64,000 nt of DNA. Source: Candidatus Nanopelagicus limnes. GTDB lineage: Bacteria; Actinomycetota; Actinomycetes; Nanopelagicales; Nanopelagicaceae. A program made the translations under genes and the position numbers. Of this stretch, positions 41,147 through 50,387 are shown piece by piece. A model generated the notes under the pieces. That model was not told where the DNA came from and did no database searches. It saw only the letters and a list, made by a program, of their open reading frames with translations. Position 1 is the first letter of the stretch. Each line of letters opens with the position of its first letter. The stretch spans positions 310,001-374,000 of the forward strand of contig NZ_CP016768.2 in NCBI RefSeq assembly GCF_002287885.2, read 5' to 3'.

Positions 41147-41677
41147 ATGATGTCTAAATTAAGTAGTTTAATTGAGATTACTTTATTTAGGGCGCGCTGG
41201 TTATTAGTTCCTCTATATGTTGGTTTAGTAGCCGCCCTAGTACTTTTGATTTATCGCTTCGCGCTTGAGTTTGTTCATATGCTTGAAAATGTTGGCGATG
41301 CCGATGCTCATAAGTTCACACTAGATCTGCTGGCGTTGTTGGATTTAACCTTGCTAGCTAATTTGATTCTGATTGTTATCTTTGCTGGTTATGAAAACTT
41401 TGTATCTCGTATTGATATTGCCCATGATTCAAAGGATCGACCACACTGGATGGGTACCATTGATTTTTCTGGTCTAAAGATTAAATTAATTGGTTCACTC
41501 GTTGCTATATCAGTAATTGAGTTGTTAAAAGACTTTATTGAGTTAAGTGGTCAAGCCGAGGTGACAGAGGGAACCGTTTGGCGAATCATTATTCACATTA
41601 CCTTTGTTATTTCAGGTGTTTTATTTGCTCTGATGGATTGGATTGCAGATAAGCGCAAGTTTGAGGGCACTTACTAA
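41147..41677 (+). CDS. YqhA/UPF0114 family membrane protein
   Basis: This 176-residue protein has four hydrophobic helices (about 18-40, 60-85, 112-130 and 147-165). The segment FRARWLLVPLYVGLVAALVL near the start and GYENFVSRIDIAHDS in the middle loop are UPF0114-family features. The function of the family is unknown. It lies 11 bp after clpP2 and before clpX, so it is probably cotranscribed with the protease genes; an insertion at this point is not the usual order in high-GC actinobacteria. Confidence 0.85.
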   Translation: MMSKLSSLIEITLFRARWLLVPLYVGLVAALVLLIYRFALEFVHMLENVGDADAHKFTLDLLALLDLTLLANLILIVIFAGYENFVSRIDIAHDSKDRPHWMGTIDFSGLKIKLIGSLVAISVIELLKDFIELSGQAEVTEGTVWRIIIHITFVISGVLFALMDWIADKRKFEGTY

Positions 41678-41783
41678 CTTCAATTCGTCTATAAGCGAAC
41701 AGATATACGCTCACTTTCCAAGCACCTAAGTCGCATCTCGTTCTACCCTTATCTCCTTCCCAACTGAACAGGAGTAGTAAAAG

Positions 41784-43082
41784 GTGACAACACGTATTGG
41801 CGAGAGTGGCGACTTACTGAAGTGTTCCTTTTGCGGCAAAACTCAAAAGCAGGTTAAGAAGTTAATTGCTGGTCCTGGCGTTTATATCTGTGATGAATGT
41901 ATTGATCTATGTAATGAAATCATTATTGATGAGTTAAATGAAACCTCATCTTTAGGACTTGCTGAATTACCAAAGCCACAAGAGATCTTTGAATTCCTAG
42001 ATCAGTATGTGATCGGACAGGATCAGGCTAAGAAATCTTTATCAGTTGCCGTTTATAACCATTACAAGCGGGTGCAATCTGGAGATTCAAAGCGCGAAGA
42101 TGCTATTGAATTATCTAAGAGTAATATTTTAATTTTAGGCCCAACTGGTTGCGGAAAAACACTGCTTGCTCAAACACTGGCCAGAATGTTAAATGTGCCA
42201 TTTGCAATCGCAGATGCCACCGCATTAACTGAGGCTGGTTATGTGGGTGAAGATGTAGAAAACATTTTGCTAAAACTTATTCAAGCTGCTGATTTTGATG
42301 TTAAAAAGGCTGAGACTGGAATTATTTATATTGATGAAATTGATAAGGTGGCTAGAAAAGCTGAAAACCCATCAATTACTAGAGATGTTTCAGGTGAAGG
42401 TGTTCAGCAAGCACTTCTTAAAATATTAGAGGGCACTACCGCCTCTGTTCCACCACAAGGTGGTCGTAAGCATCCACACCAGGAGTTCTTGCAAATTGAT
42501 ACTACAAATATTTTATTTATTGTTGGTGGCGCCTTCTCTGGCCTGGAGAAAATTATTGAAAGCCGCAAAGGAAAAGCAGGCGTTGGATTTAATGCCAAAT
42601 TACAAACTATTGATGATGTGGTGAAGACAGATATTTTCGGTGATGCAATGCCAGAGGATTTACTTAAGTTTGGCATGATTCCTGAGTTCATTGGTCGTTT
42701 GCCAATTATGACTAGTGTGGAAAGTTTGGATCAAAAAGCCTTGATGCAGATATTAACTGAGCCAAAAAATGCTTTGGTTAAGCAGTATCAAAAACTTTTT
42801 GATTTAGATGAGGTGGAGTTGGAATTTAGCAATGAAGCACTTGAAGTAGTGGCAGATCTTGCAATTAAGCGTGGCACTGGTGCACGTGGACTTCGCGCCA
42901 TCATGGAGGAGACTTTGCTTGGTGTGATGTATGAAGTACCAAGTCAAAAAGAGATTGGCAAGGTAATAATTACCCCAGCAGTTGTTAGGAAAGAGGAAGC
43001 ACCAACTTATGTGCCACGTCCTGCCGGTGGACCAAAGCGGGCGGTTAAGGGTGAAAAAGGCTCTGAGGAAAAAAGCGCATAA
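41784..43082 (+). CDS. clpX: ATP-dependent Clp protease ATP-binding subunit ClpX
   Basis: This 432-residue AAA+ unfoldase begins with the C4 zinc-binding domain [11 protein letters not shown]...CDECIDLC (about 14-45). Walker A is [16 protein letters not shown] (about 118-133), Walker B is [12 protein letters not shown], the RKH loop is [10 protein letters not shown] and sensor 2 is [11 protein letters not shown]. The ClpP-docking loop contains the IGF-like tripeptide region ([10 protein letters not shown]). It recognises, unfolds and threads substrates into ClpP1P2. The GTG start has AACAGGAGTAG upstream. Confidence 0.96.
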   Translation: MTTRIGESGDLLKCSFCGKTQKQVKKLIAGPGVYICDECIDLCNEIIIDELNETSSLGLAELPKPQEIFEFLDQYVIGQDQAKKSLSVAVYNHYKRVQSGDSKREDAIELSKSNILILGPTGCGKTLLAQTLARMLNVPFAIADATALTEAGYVGEDVENILLKLIQAADFDVKKAETGIIYIDEIDKVARKAENPSITRDVSGEGVQQALLKILEGTTASVPPQGGRKHPHQEFLQIDTTNILFIVGGAFSGLEKIIESRKGKAGVGFNAKLQTIDDVVKTDIFGDAMPEDLLKFGMIPEFIGRLPIMTSVESLDQKALMQILTEPKNALVKQYQKLFDLDEVELEFSNEALEVVADLAIKRGTGARGLRAIMEETLLGVMYEVPSQKEIGKVIITPAVVRKEEAPTYVPRPAGGPKRAVKGEKGSEEKSA

Positions 43083-43094
43083 GATTCAACCCTT

Positions 43095-45692
43095 ATGAGT
43101 GGTGACAAAAAGAAAGAGTTAGCTGCCACATTTTCCCCTGCCGAGATAGAAGCTCCTCTATATAAGAAGTGGCAAGATGCTGGTTACTTTAAAGCGGATG
43201 CAAACTCTAAAAAACCGCCATTTACCATTGTTATCCCGCCACCAAATGTCACCGGTTCATTACATATTGGTCACGCCTTAGATCACACAATTCAAGATTT
43301 ATTAATTCGCATGAAGCGAATGAAAGGCTTTGAAGCCTTATGGCTGCCGGGCATGGATCATGCAGGCATTGCAACGCAAAATGTTGTGGAAAAACAATTA
43401 GCAACCCAAGGTAAATCTCGTCATGACTTAGGTCGGGAGGCTTTCATTGAAAAGGTTTGGCAATGGAAGGCAGAGTCTGGCGGTGCGATTTTAGATCAAA
43501 TGAAGCGACTTGGTGATTCAGTTGATTGGGATCGTGAAGCATTCACAATGGATGCAAATTTAAGCAAAGCGGTGTTAACAATCTTTAAACAGTTATATGA
43601 CAAGGGTTTGATTTATCGAGCAGAGCGAATCATTAATTGGTGTCCAAGATGTTTAACCGCACTCTCTGATATCGAAGTTGAGCATAAAGATGATTCAGGT
43701 GAGTTTGTTTCAATTAAATATGGTGATGATGATGTGAATATCACCGTTGCCACCACTAGAGCTGAAACCATGTTAGGTGATGGCGCAGTTGCGGTTAATC
43801 CAAATGATGAGCGATATAAGCATTTAGTTGGCAAGAAAGTGCTTCTGCCACTAGTTGATCGAATGATTCCAATTATTGCTGATGAGTTGGTAGATCCAGA
43901 TTTTGGAACAGGCGCAGTTAAGGTGACCGCCGCGCATGATCCAAATGACTTTGAGATGGGTATGCGCCACGGTGTTGAGTTAGTAATTATTATGAATGAA
44001 CATGGTGTGATGGCAGGAACAGGGACAAAGTTTGATGGCATGGATCGATTTGATGCCCGTAAAGCGGTAGTTGATGAACTTAGAAAATTAGGAAGAGTTG
44101 TGGCAGAAAAGCGGCCATATGTTCACGCAGTTGGACATTGCCAAAGATGTGACACAACTGTTGAGCCAAGACTTTCAAAGCAATGGTTTGTAAAGGTTGC
44201 ACCCCTTGCTAAAGCTGCCGGGGATGCTGTTCGTGATGGGCGAGTAAAGATAGAACCAGAGCAGATGTCGCCAAGATATTTTGAGTGGGTAGATAACATG
44301 CATGATTGGTGCATATCGCGCCAACTTTGGTGGGGCCATCGCATTCCAGTTTTTTATGGACCAAATGATGAGGTTGTAGTTTGTGGACCGGATGAAACAC
44401 CACCTGCTGGTTACACACAAGATCCAGATGTTTTAGATACCTGGTTTTCATCAGCGCTTTGGCCATTTTCAACCTTGGGTTGGCCAAATCAAACACAAGA
44501 TTTAAAGAAGTTTTATCCAACCTCAGTATTAGTAACTGGCTATGACATTTTGTTTTTCTGGGTAGCCAGAATGATGATCATGGGATTATTTGCAATGGAT
44601 GGCAAACAACCATTTGATGTGATTGTTTTGCATGGTTTAGTAAGAGATCAATTTGGTAAAAAAATGAGCAAGAGCCGGGGCAACACCATTGATCCAATTG
44701 AATTTATGGATAAGTACGGTTCGGATGCATTGCGCTTTACATTAGCTAGAGGAGCAAATCCGGGTACTGATCAAGCATTAGCTGAAGATTGGGTGGCAGG
44801 TTCTAGAAATTTTGCAACTAAGTTATGGAATGCCACAAGATTTGCGATGTTAAATGGCGCCAATGTTGATGGGCAGCTGCCAAAGAGTAAAGATCTAGGG
44901 GCAATTGATAATTGGATTTTGACCAGATTAGATCAAACAGTTGCATCAGCTGATGAATTATTTGAAAAATTTGAGTTTGCAAAAGCATGTGAGTTGATCT
45001 ATCACTTTGCTTGGGATGATTTATGTGACTGGTACTTAGAGCTTTCTAAATCAACCTTTAACGCAGGTGGGGCCGAGGCTGAAAAAAGTAAGCGAGTTCT
45101 AGGTGAAGTATTAGATCAACTACTTCGTTTAATGCATCCAGTGATGCCATTTATTACTGAGCAAATGTGGTGCACATTAACAAATGGGCAATCGCTAATG
45201 ATTTCAGATTGGCCAAAATCAAACCTTTCCACCCAAGATCATGAAGCAGTTAAATTAGTTGAGCAGATGCAAGAGATCATTACTGAGATTAGAAGATTTA
45301 GAAATGATCAGGGAATTAAGAGCACGGCCAAAGTAGCGGCAAAATTTACTGGCTTAAATAAGGTTGGTCTTGAAAATTATGAGGCGGCGATTAGATACGT
45401 AGTTAAGTGTGAGGCGGCTGGGGATAACTTCACAGCTAAAACACAAATTGGTGAAGTATTAATTGAATTTGATTTAACTGGCGCAGTGGATTTGGTTGCT
45501 GAGCGAGCTCGGTTAAGTAAGGATCTACAAACTGCGCAAAAAGATCGTGATACCGCCAAGATCAAATTAGATAATGAAGGGTTTATGGCTAAAGCGCCAA
45601 TGGAGGTGGTTACTGAGATCAGAGAGCGGCTTGCGCAAACATCATCTGACATTGAACGAATTACTGCCTTGCTTGAAAAACTTCCTAAGTAA
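43095..45692 (+). CDS. valS: Valyl-tRNA synthetase
   Basis: This 865-residue class I synthetase has the HIGH motif in GSLHIGHALDHT (about 54-65) and KMSKS in QFGKKMSKSRGNT (about 525). Its editing (CP1) domain lies between them and a coiled-coil arm (ERARLSKDLQTAQKDRDTAK) at the C-terminus. It charges tRNA-Val with valine and clears mischarged threonine. It starts 12 bp after clpX without a clear ribosome site, so translation may depend on coupling. folC begins on the base after its stop. Confidence 0.96.
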   Translation: MSGDKKKELAATFSPAEIEAPLYKKWQDAGYFKADANSKKPPFTIVIPPPNVTGSLHIGHALDHTIQDLLIRMKRMKGFEALWLPGMDHAGIATQNVVEKQLATQGKSRHDLGREAFIEKVWQWKAESGGAILDQMKRLGDSVDWDREAFTMDANLSKAVLTIFKQLYDKGLIYRAERIINWCPRCLTALSDIEVEHKDDSGEFVSIKYGDDDVNITVATTRAETMLGDGAVAVNPNDERYKHLVGKKVLLPLVDRMIPIIADELVDPDFGTGAVKVTAAHDPNDFEMGMRHGVELVIIMNEHGVMAGTGTKFDGMDRFDARKAVVDELRKLGRVVAEKRPYVHAVGHCQRCDTTVEPRLSKQWFVKVAPLAKAAGDAVRDGRVKIEPEQMSPRYFEWVDNMHDWCISRQLWWGHRIPVFYGPNDEVVVCGPDETPPAGYTQDPDVLDTWFSSALWPFSTLGWPNQTQDLKKFYPTSVLVTGYDILFFWVARMMIMGLFAMDGKQPFDVIVLHGLVRDQFGKKMSKSRGNTIDPIEFMDKYGSDALRFTLARGANPGTDQALAEDWVAGSRNFATKLWNATRFAMLNGANVDGQLPKSKDLGAIDNWILTRLDQTVASADELFEKFEFAKACELIYHFAWDDLCDWYLELSKSTFNAGGAEAEKSKRVLGEVLDQLLRLMHPVMPFITEQMWCTLTNGQSLMISDWPKSNLSTQDHEAVKLVEQMQEIITEIRRFRNDQGIKSTAKVAAKFTGLNKVGLENYEAAIRYVVKCEAAGDNFTAKTQIGEVLIEFDLTGAVDLVAERARLSKDLQTAQKDRDTAKIKLDNEGFMAKAPMEVVTEIRERLAQTSSDIERITALLEKLPK

Positions 45693-47039
45693 ATGAGTGA
45701 TCTTCAAAATATTACTGAGTTAGCCCAGGTTGAGGCTGCATTAAATAAAAGATGGCCTGAAAATAAGATTGAACCAACTTTGGATCGAATCTCAGCTTTA
45801 GTTGATGCCTTAGGCTCACCGCAGTTGTCATATCCATCTATTCATTTAGCTGGCACAAATGGTAAGACCACAACATCTCGAATGATTGATCAATTATTAG
45901 CCAATCTTGGTTATCGGGTTGGTCGTTATACCTCCCCACATCTTGAATCCTTTACTGAGCGAATCAGTATTAAGGGTGAACCAATTACCCCTGCGCAAAT
46001 GATCGCAACCTATAAAGATATTGCTTTGTATTTAGATTTAATTGATTCCCGCCAGCCACATCCAATCTCCTACTTTGAAGCAATGACCGCAATGGCATTT
46101 GTGGCATTTGCTGAATACCCAGTTGATATTGCAGTAATTGAAGCGGGGATGGGTGGGCAATGGGATGCCACAAATGTTTTAGCTTCTCAAGTATCTGTGA
46201 TGACGCCAATTGGCTTTGATCATATGGAGTATTTAGGGGATACCTTAGAAAAGATTGCTCAAACTAAAGCAGGTATTTTTAAACCAGAATCTAATGTTGT
46301 TATGGCAGCGCAAACTGCTGAAGTAGCAAAAGTATTAATGGCCCAGGTTGCAAAGGTTTCAGCAATTCCTTTTAGAGAAGGTATTGAATTTGCCGTTAAA
46401 AAACGATCCCTTGCAGTTGGTGGTCAATTGATTTCTCTACAAGGCTTACATGGGGATATTGAGGATATCTTTTTACCTCTTTATGGTGATCATCAAGCAA
46501 ATAACGCCGCCCTTGCCTTAGCTTCAGTTGAGGCTTTCACCAGCGTTGCGTTAGATCAAGAATTAGTAAGGGATGCCTTTAGCAAAGTTTCATCCCCTGG
46601 CAGATGTGAGATTGTCTATAAAGATCCAACAGTAATTATCGATGCTGCTCATAATCCACATGGGGCAGCAGCAATAGCTAAGACGATCAATAATGAGTTT
46701 GATTTTGAAATAGTAGTGGGTGTGGTTGCTGTCTTATCTGATAAAGATGTTGATGGAATTTTAAGAAACCTTGCCACTTGTCTTGATTACATAATTATTT
46801 GCCAAAACTCATCTGCTAGGGCAATGCCTGCTGATCAGTTGGCCAAGATTGCCAGTAATTACTTTAAGCCAGAGCAGATTGAGGTAATCTCAGATTTAAA
46901 GGCAGCGATTACATATGCAGTTGAGAAAGTAAGTATGGCTAACCAGGTTAATGAGGGTGTTGGCGCAGTATTGGTAACTGGTTCTGTTGTAACTGCCGGA
47001 AGTGCTAGAGGTATTCTTAACTCAATTGGAAAGGTGTAA
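45693..47039 (+). CDS. folC: Folylpolyglutamate synthase / dihydrofolate synthase
   Basis: This 448-residue Mur-ligase-type enzyme has the P-loop HLAGTNGKTTTSRMI (about 51-65), the folate-binding segment TSPHLESFTERI (about 81-92) and the second-domain motif VIDAAHNPHGAAAIAKT (about 312-328). It adds glutamate to folates, and may also make dihydrofolate from dihydropteroate as in bifunctional actinobacterial FolC. Its ATG directly follows the valS stop, the usual valS-folC order. Confidence 0.94.
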   Translation: MSDLQNITELAQVEAALNKRWPENKIEPTLDRISALVDALGSPQLSYPSIHLAGTNGKTTTSRMIDQLLANLGYRVGRYTSPHLESFTERISIKGEPITPAQMIATYKDIALYLDLIDSRQPHPISYFEAMTAMAFVAFAEYPVDIAVIEAGMGGQWDATNVLASQVSVMTPIGFDHMEYLGDTLEKIAQTKAGIFKPESNVVMAAQTAEVAKVLMAQVAKVSAIPFREGIEFAVKKRSLAVGGQLISLQGLHGDIEDIFLPLYGDHQANNAALALASVEAFTSVALDQELVRDAFSKVSSPGRCEIVYKDPTVIIDAAHNPHGAAAIAKTINNEFDFEIVVGVVAVLSDKDVDGILRNLATCLDYIIICQNSSARAMPADQLAKIASNYFKPEQIEVISDLKAAITYAVEKVSMANQVNEGVGAVLVTGSVVTAGSARGILNSIGKV

Positions 47040-47041
47040 TC

Positions 47042-47389
47042 ATGAGAGTAATGGCTGCAGCAGTTCTTGCAATGGAGTCGATCTTGATGGGATTTGCCCT
47101 CTTAATTGCCAAGGAGTCAGCTACCAGCCTGCAACTCTGGCTTGGTGGGCTGCTTTCAATAATTCTTTTTTTAACTGCTGGAGCATTAAAGCGCAAGGGT
47201 GGGTATTTGCTGGGAAGTATTTTGCAACTCTTCTTAATTAGTTATGGCTTAGTTGTGTGGCACATGTATTACATGGGCGGCTTATTTTTGCTTTTGTGGG
47301 TTGCAGCAATTTCACTTGGCCGCCGGGGTGAGGCGATAAAGGCGAGATTAATCGCGCAGTCGGATAAAGATGGGTCAAAACAGCCATAA
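47042..47389 (+). CDS. DUF4233 membrane protein
   Basis: The 115-residue protein has four hydrophobic segments and the short basic loop LKRKGGYLLGSILQL between helices 2 and 3, typical of DUF4233 proteins encoded between folC and ndk in actinobacteria. The function is unknown; strict synteny suggests a link to the folC unit or only historical order. It starts two bases after folC. The C-terminal tail is charged. Confidence 0.85.
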   Translation: MRVMAAAVLAMESILMGFALLIAKESATSLQLWLGGLLSIILFLTAGALKRKGGYLLGSILQLFLISYGLVVWHMYYMGGLFLLLWVAAISLGRRGEAIKARLIAQSDKDGSKQP

Positions 47390-47413
47390 TTTTCAGCCTG
47401 AGCCAAAGGTGCG

Positions 47414-47419
47414 TAGAAT
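47414..47419 (+). promoter_or_regulatory. Candidate leaderless -10 element of ndk
   Basis: TAGAAT fits TANNNT and lies exactly six bases (AAGAAA) before the ndk GTG. An AAAGG at 47405 is too far away (about 16 bases) for a normal ribosome site, which supports a leaderless start. Confidence 0.5.
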
Positions 47420-47425
47420 AAGAAA

Positions 47426-47845
47426 GTGAGTTCAGAGCAAACATTAATTTTGATTAAACCAGATGGCGTAAAGCGTGGTTTGGTTGGCGAAGTTATTGCT
47501 CGCATTGAACGCAAAGGTTATGTAGTTACCAACTTAAAAATGTTAACTGCAGATCGAGCTCTTCTTGCAAAGCATTATGCCGAGCATGAAGGTAAACCTT
47601 TTTATGAACCGCTACTTGAATTTATGCAATCAGGTCCGATCGTGGCAATGATTGCGCAAGGTGAGCGAGTAATTGAAGGATTTAGAAAGATGGCAGGGGC
47701 GACAGATCCAACAGTTGCCGAAGCTGGCACTATTCGAGGGGATTTAGCAAGGGACATGGGAACAAAGGTTGTGCAAAATATTGTGCACGGCTCAGATTCA
47801 GTTGAATCAGCCCAACGTGAAATTAAGATTTTTTTCGGCAACTAA
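47426..47845 (+). CDS. ndk: Nucleoside diphosphate kinase
   Basis: The 139-residue enzyme transfers the gamma phosphate from ATP to NDPs through a phospho-histidine. The N-terminal strand is QTLILIKPDGVKRGLVGEVI, and the active-site His lies in NIVHGSDSVESAQREI (about 115-130). Length and motifs are typical. The GTG start has a TANNNT hexamer six bases upstream, so its mRNA may begin at the GTG, independent of the folC unit. Confidence 0.96.
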   Translation: MSSEQTLILIKPDGVKRGLVGEVIARIERKGYVVTNLKMLTADRALLAKHYAEHEGKPFYEPLLEFMQSGPIVAMIAQGERVIEGFRKMAGATDPTVAEAGTIRGDLARDMGTKVVQNIVHGSDSVESAQREIKIFFGN

Positions 47846-47881
47846 GAAGTAACTAACAAGAGGTAAGAAGGAGAAGCGCAA

Positions 47882-48922
47882 ATGGCTAAAGGAACTAATC
47901 GGATGTCTTGGATTGGTCGCGATATGGCGGTAGATCTTGGCACAGCTAACACTTTGGTTTATGTGCGCGGTCGAGGCATTGTGCTAAATGAGCCCTCTGT
48001 AGTTGCAGTCAATCAAGATACTGGTGCAATTCTGGCAGTTGGTTTAGAGGCTAAGCGAATGATTGGTAGAACACCAGGAAACATTGTGGCAATTCGCCCT
48101 CTTAAAGATGGTGTGATTGCAGATTTTGATACAACTGAGCGAATGCTTAAGTACTTTATTCAAAAAGTTCACAAGAGGCGCTACTTAGCAAAGCCAAGAA
48201 TTGTTGTTTGCGTTCCATCTGGAATTACCGGTGTTGAACAAAGAGCGGTTAAGGATGCTGGTTATGCAGCTGGTGCTCGTAAGGTTTACATAATTGAGGA
48301 GCCAATGGCAGCAGCAATTGGTGCTGATCTACCAATTCATGAGCCAACTGGAAACATGGTGGTTGATATTGGTGGCGGAACAACTGAGGTTGCTGTTATT
48401 TCTCTCGGTGGAATAGTTGCAGCACTTTCAATTCGTGTTGGTGGCGATGAGTTAGATCAATCAATTATTAACTGGGTAAAGCGCGAGTACTCACTACTTC
48501 TAGGTGAGCGCACCGCTGAGGAAATCAAGATGGCAATTGGATCAGCATTTCCACTTCCAGGTGAGCCGGATGCAGAAATTCGTGGTCGTGACTTAGCTAC
48601 TGGATTACCAAAGACCATTTTGGTTACATCAGCTGATATCCGAAAGGCACTTGAGGAGCCGGTGGCAGCAATTGTTAATGCTGTGAAGAACACATTAGAT
48701 AAAACACCACCTGAGCTAGCGAGTGATTTAATGGATCGTGGCATCGTGCTAACTGGCGGCGGCGCTCTACTTCGTGGTCTTGATGAGCGTTTACGTCATG
48801 AGACTGGAATGCCAATTCATATTTCTGAGCGTCCATTGCAAGCAGTGGCTGAAGGTTCTGGAAAATGTATTGAAGAGTTTGAAGCCTTGGAGAAGGTTTT
48901 AATCTCTGAACCACGTCGTTAA
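47882..48922 (+). CDS. mreB: Rod shape-determining protein MreB
   Basis: This 346-residue actin-like protein has phosphate 1 motif [18 protein letters not shown] (about 15-32), phosphate 2 [19 protein letters not shown] (about 159-177) and adenosine motif [16 protein letters not shown] (about 289-304). It forms membrane-bound filaments that guide lateral wall synthesis. It heads the mreBCD-mrdA-rodA block, preceded by AGAAGGAGAAG. A complete set implies rod-shaped or elongating cells rather than purely polar growth. Confidence 0.97.
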   Translation: MAKGTNRMSWIGRDMAVDLGTANTLVYVRGRGIVLNEPSVVAVNQDTGAILAVGLEAKRMIGRTPGNIVAIRPLKDGVIADFDTTERMLKYFIQKVHKRRYLAKPRIVVCVPSGITGVEQRAVKDAGYAAGARKVYIIEEPMAAAIGADLPIHEPTGNMVVDIGGGTTEVAVISLGGIVAALSIRVGGDELDQSIINWVKREYSLLLGERTAEEIKMAIGSAFPLPGEPDAEIRGRDLATGLPKTILVTSADIRKALEEPVAAIVNAVKNTLDKTPPELASDLMDRGIVLTGGGALLRGLDERLRHETGMPIHISERPLQAVAEGSGKCIEEFEALEKVLISEPRR

Positions 48923-48945
48923 TTAATTTGTAAGGGAGTTTATTT

Positions 48946-49860
48946 GTGGCTAGAGGCGGCGGTAATCGTTCGCGGCTGCTACTAATTCTCTTACTAGTTT
49001 CATCCCTTTTTCTTATTACCTTAGATCTACGTGGTGTAAACCTTGCCGGTTCGATTAGGTCCGGTGTTGCCACTGTATTTTCACCAGTTGAAAATCTCTT
49101 CTCAAAGTTATTTTCACCAATTGGAAACTTTGCTTCAGATTTTCGCAATTTCGGGCAATCCAAATCCAAAATTAAGCAGTTAGAAAAAGAGGTGGATTTA
49201 CTTAAATCCAAAGAGGTTCTAGATGAGGATCTAGTAGGACAGCTAAGCCAATTAAAAAATGTTTTAGATTTAGCAGGCCGTGGTGGATACAAAGTAGTAG
49301 CGGCTAAGGTAATTAATCGAGGATCATCGGCAACATTTAAACAGACCGTCACAATTGATGTTGGAAGCAGTGATGGTGTTTCAAAAAATATGACGGTAAT
49401 TTCTGATGGTGGTTTAGTTGGAGTAGTAAAGAGTGTTAACGCAAATAGCTCCATTGTGTTGTTAATGAGTGATCCAACATTTAAAATCGGTGTTCGAATT
49501 GCTGGCACACAAGGAATTGGCGTAGTTTCTGGGCAAGGCGGAAATAAGTATTTACTTCAATTATTAGATGCAACTGGTGAGATAAAAGTTGGCGATGTTT
49601 TAGTTGCTAGAGGCAGTGAAGGTGGCCGCCCATTTGTGCCAGGCGTGCCAGTTGGAACTGTAACTTCTGTACAAAGTAATGCTTCATCTATTACTCAAAA
49701 TGCTGATGTTGAAGGCTTAAGCAATTTAGATCGAATTGGTGTGGTCGCAGTTGTAGTTTCAGCTCCCAAGCAGGACCCACGAGATTCATTGATTCCAAAA
49801 CCTGCGCCAACAGTTACAGTTTTCATTACTCCTACACCAAGCCCATCTGCAAGTAAGTAA
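48946..49860 (+). CDS. mreC: Rod shape-determining protein MreC
   Basis: This 304-residue protein has one N-terminal membrane anchor (about 9-26), a coiled coil (KSKIKQLEKEVDLLKSKEVL, about 72-91) and a double beta-barrel periplasmic-type domain (about 110-270), with GGLVGVVKSVNANSSIVLLM. A Pro/Thr/Ser-rich tail follows. MreC bridges MreB/MreD to PBP2. It starts 23 bp after mreB with AAGGGAG upstream. Confidence 0.93.
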   Translation: MARGGGNRSRLLLILLLVSSLFLITLDLRGVNLAGSIRSGVATVFSPVENLFSKLFSPIGNFASDFRNFGQSKSKIKQLEKEVDLLKSKEVLDEDLVGQLSQLKNVLDLAGRGGYKVVAAKVINRGSSATFKQTVTIDVGSSDGVSKNMTVISDGGLVGVVKSVNANSSIVLLMSDPTFKIGVRIAGTQGIGVVSGQGGNKYLLQLLDATGEIKVGDVLVARGSEGGRPFVPGVPVGTVTSVQSNASSITQNADVEGLSNLDRIGVVAVVVSAPKQDPRDSLIPKPAPTVTVFITPTPSPSASK

Positions 49861-49865
49861 TCAGT

Positions 49866-50387
49866 ATGAGCAGGATTAGAGTTTTAAATACCAGCATTTT
49901 CTTGTTTGTAATTTTCTTACTTCAAGAAACGGTAGTTTCTCGTATCAATTTTCCAATTGATGGCTTCTCCTTATATCTAGCTGCATTAATGGTGCTGCTG
50001 TCGCTAGAGGATAGAAACGGCGCCTTAGTCTTTGGTTTTATTGGTGGCTTAATCATGGATTTGTCGGCCGCAGCTGATACTCCTTTTGGGCAGTGGGCAT
50101 TGGTGTTAACTGCGATTGGATATCTATTCTCAGTTAATAAGGAAAGTATTGGTGATTTCACCGATTCTCCAATAATATTTTTAGTCTTTATCAGCTTAGC
50201 TTCAGCGCTTTCGCTACTTTTATTCCTTGTAATTGGCGCGATGCTTGGACAAGAAAGTGGCACCTTCACTCATGCCATATCAATTATCTTTGCAAACACT
50301 CTTTGGAGCTTCCTAATAACACCACTGTTCCTACCGCTAATAATTAAGGCCAGAACTGCATTACTTAGTAATCGAGAGCGTGCATGA
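49866..50387 (+). CDS. mreD: Rod shape-determining protein MreD
   Basis: This 173-residue membrane protein has about five or six helices and the MreD element LVFGFIGGLIMDLSAAADTPFG in its first half (about 55-76), where the Asp-bearing helix is conserved. It works with MreC in activating PBP2-RodA. It starts five bases after mreC and overlaps mrdA by 4 bp. Confidence 0.9.
   Translation: MSRIRVLNTSIFLFVIFLLQETVVSRINFPIDGFSLYLAALMVLLSLEDRNGALVFGFIGGLIMDLSAAADTPFGQWALVLTAIGYLFSVNKESIGDFTDSPIIFLVFISLASALSLLLFLVIGAMLGQESGTFTHAISIIFANTLWSFLITPLFLPLIIKARTALLSNRERA

Noticed and set aside
41685-41720. Second ClgR box or inverted repeat upstream of clpX
   Set aside because: Only the right half (GCGAAC) matches; the left half and spacing do not, so it was not called as a feature.
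43613-44520. Minus-strand open frames inside valS
   Set aside because: They are shadow frames of a fully conserved valS coding sequence, with no ribosome site or family resemblance.
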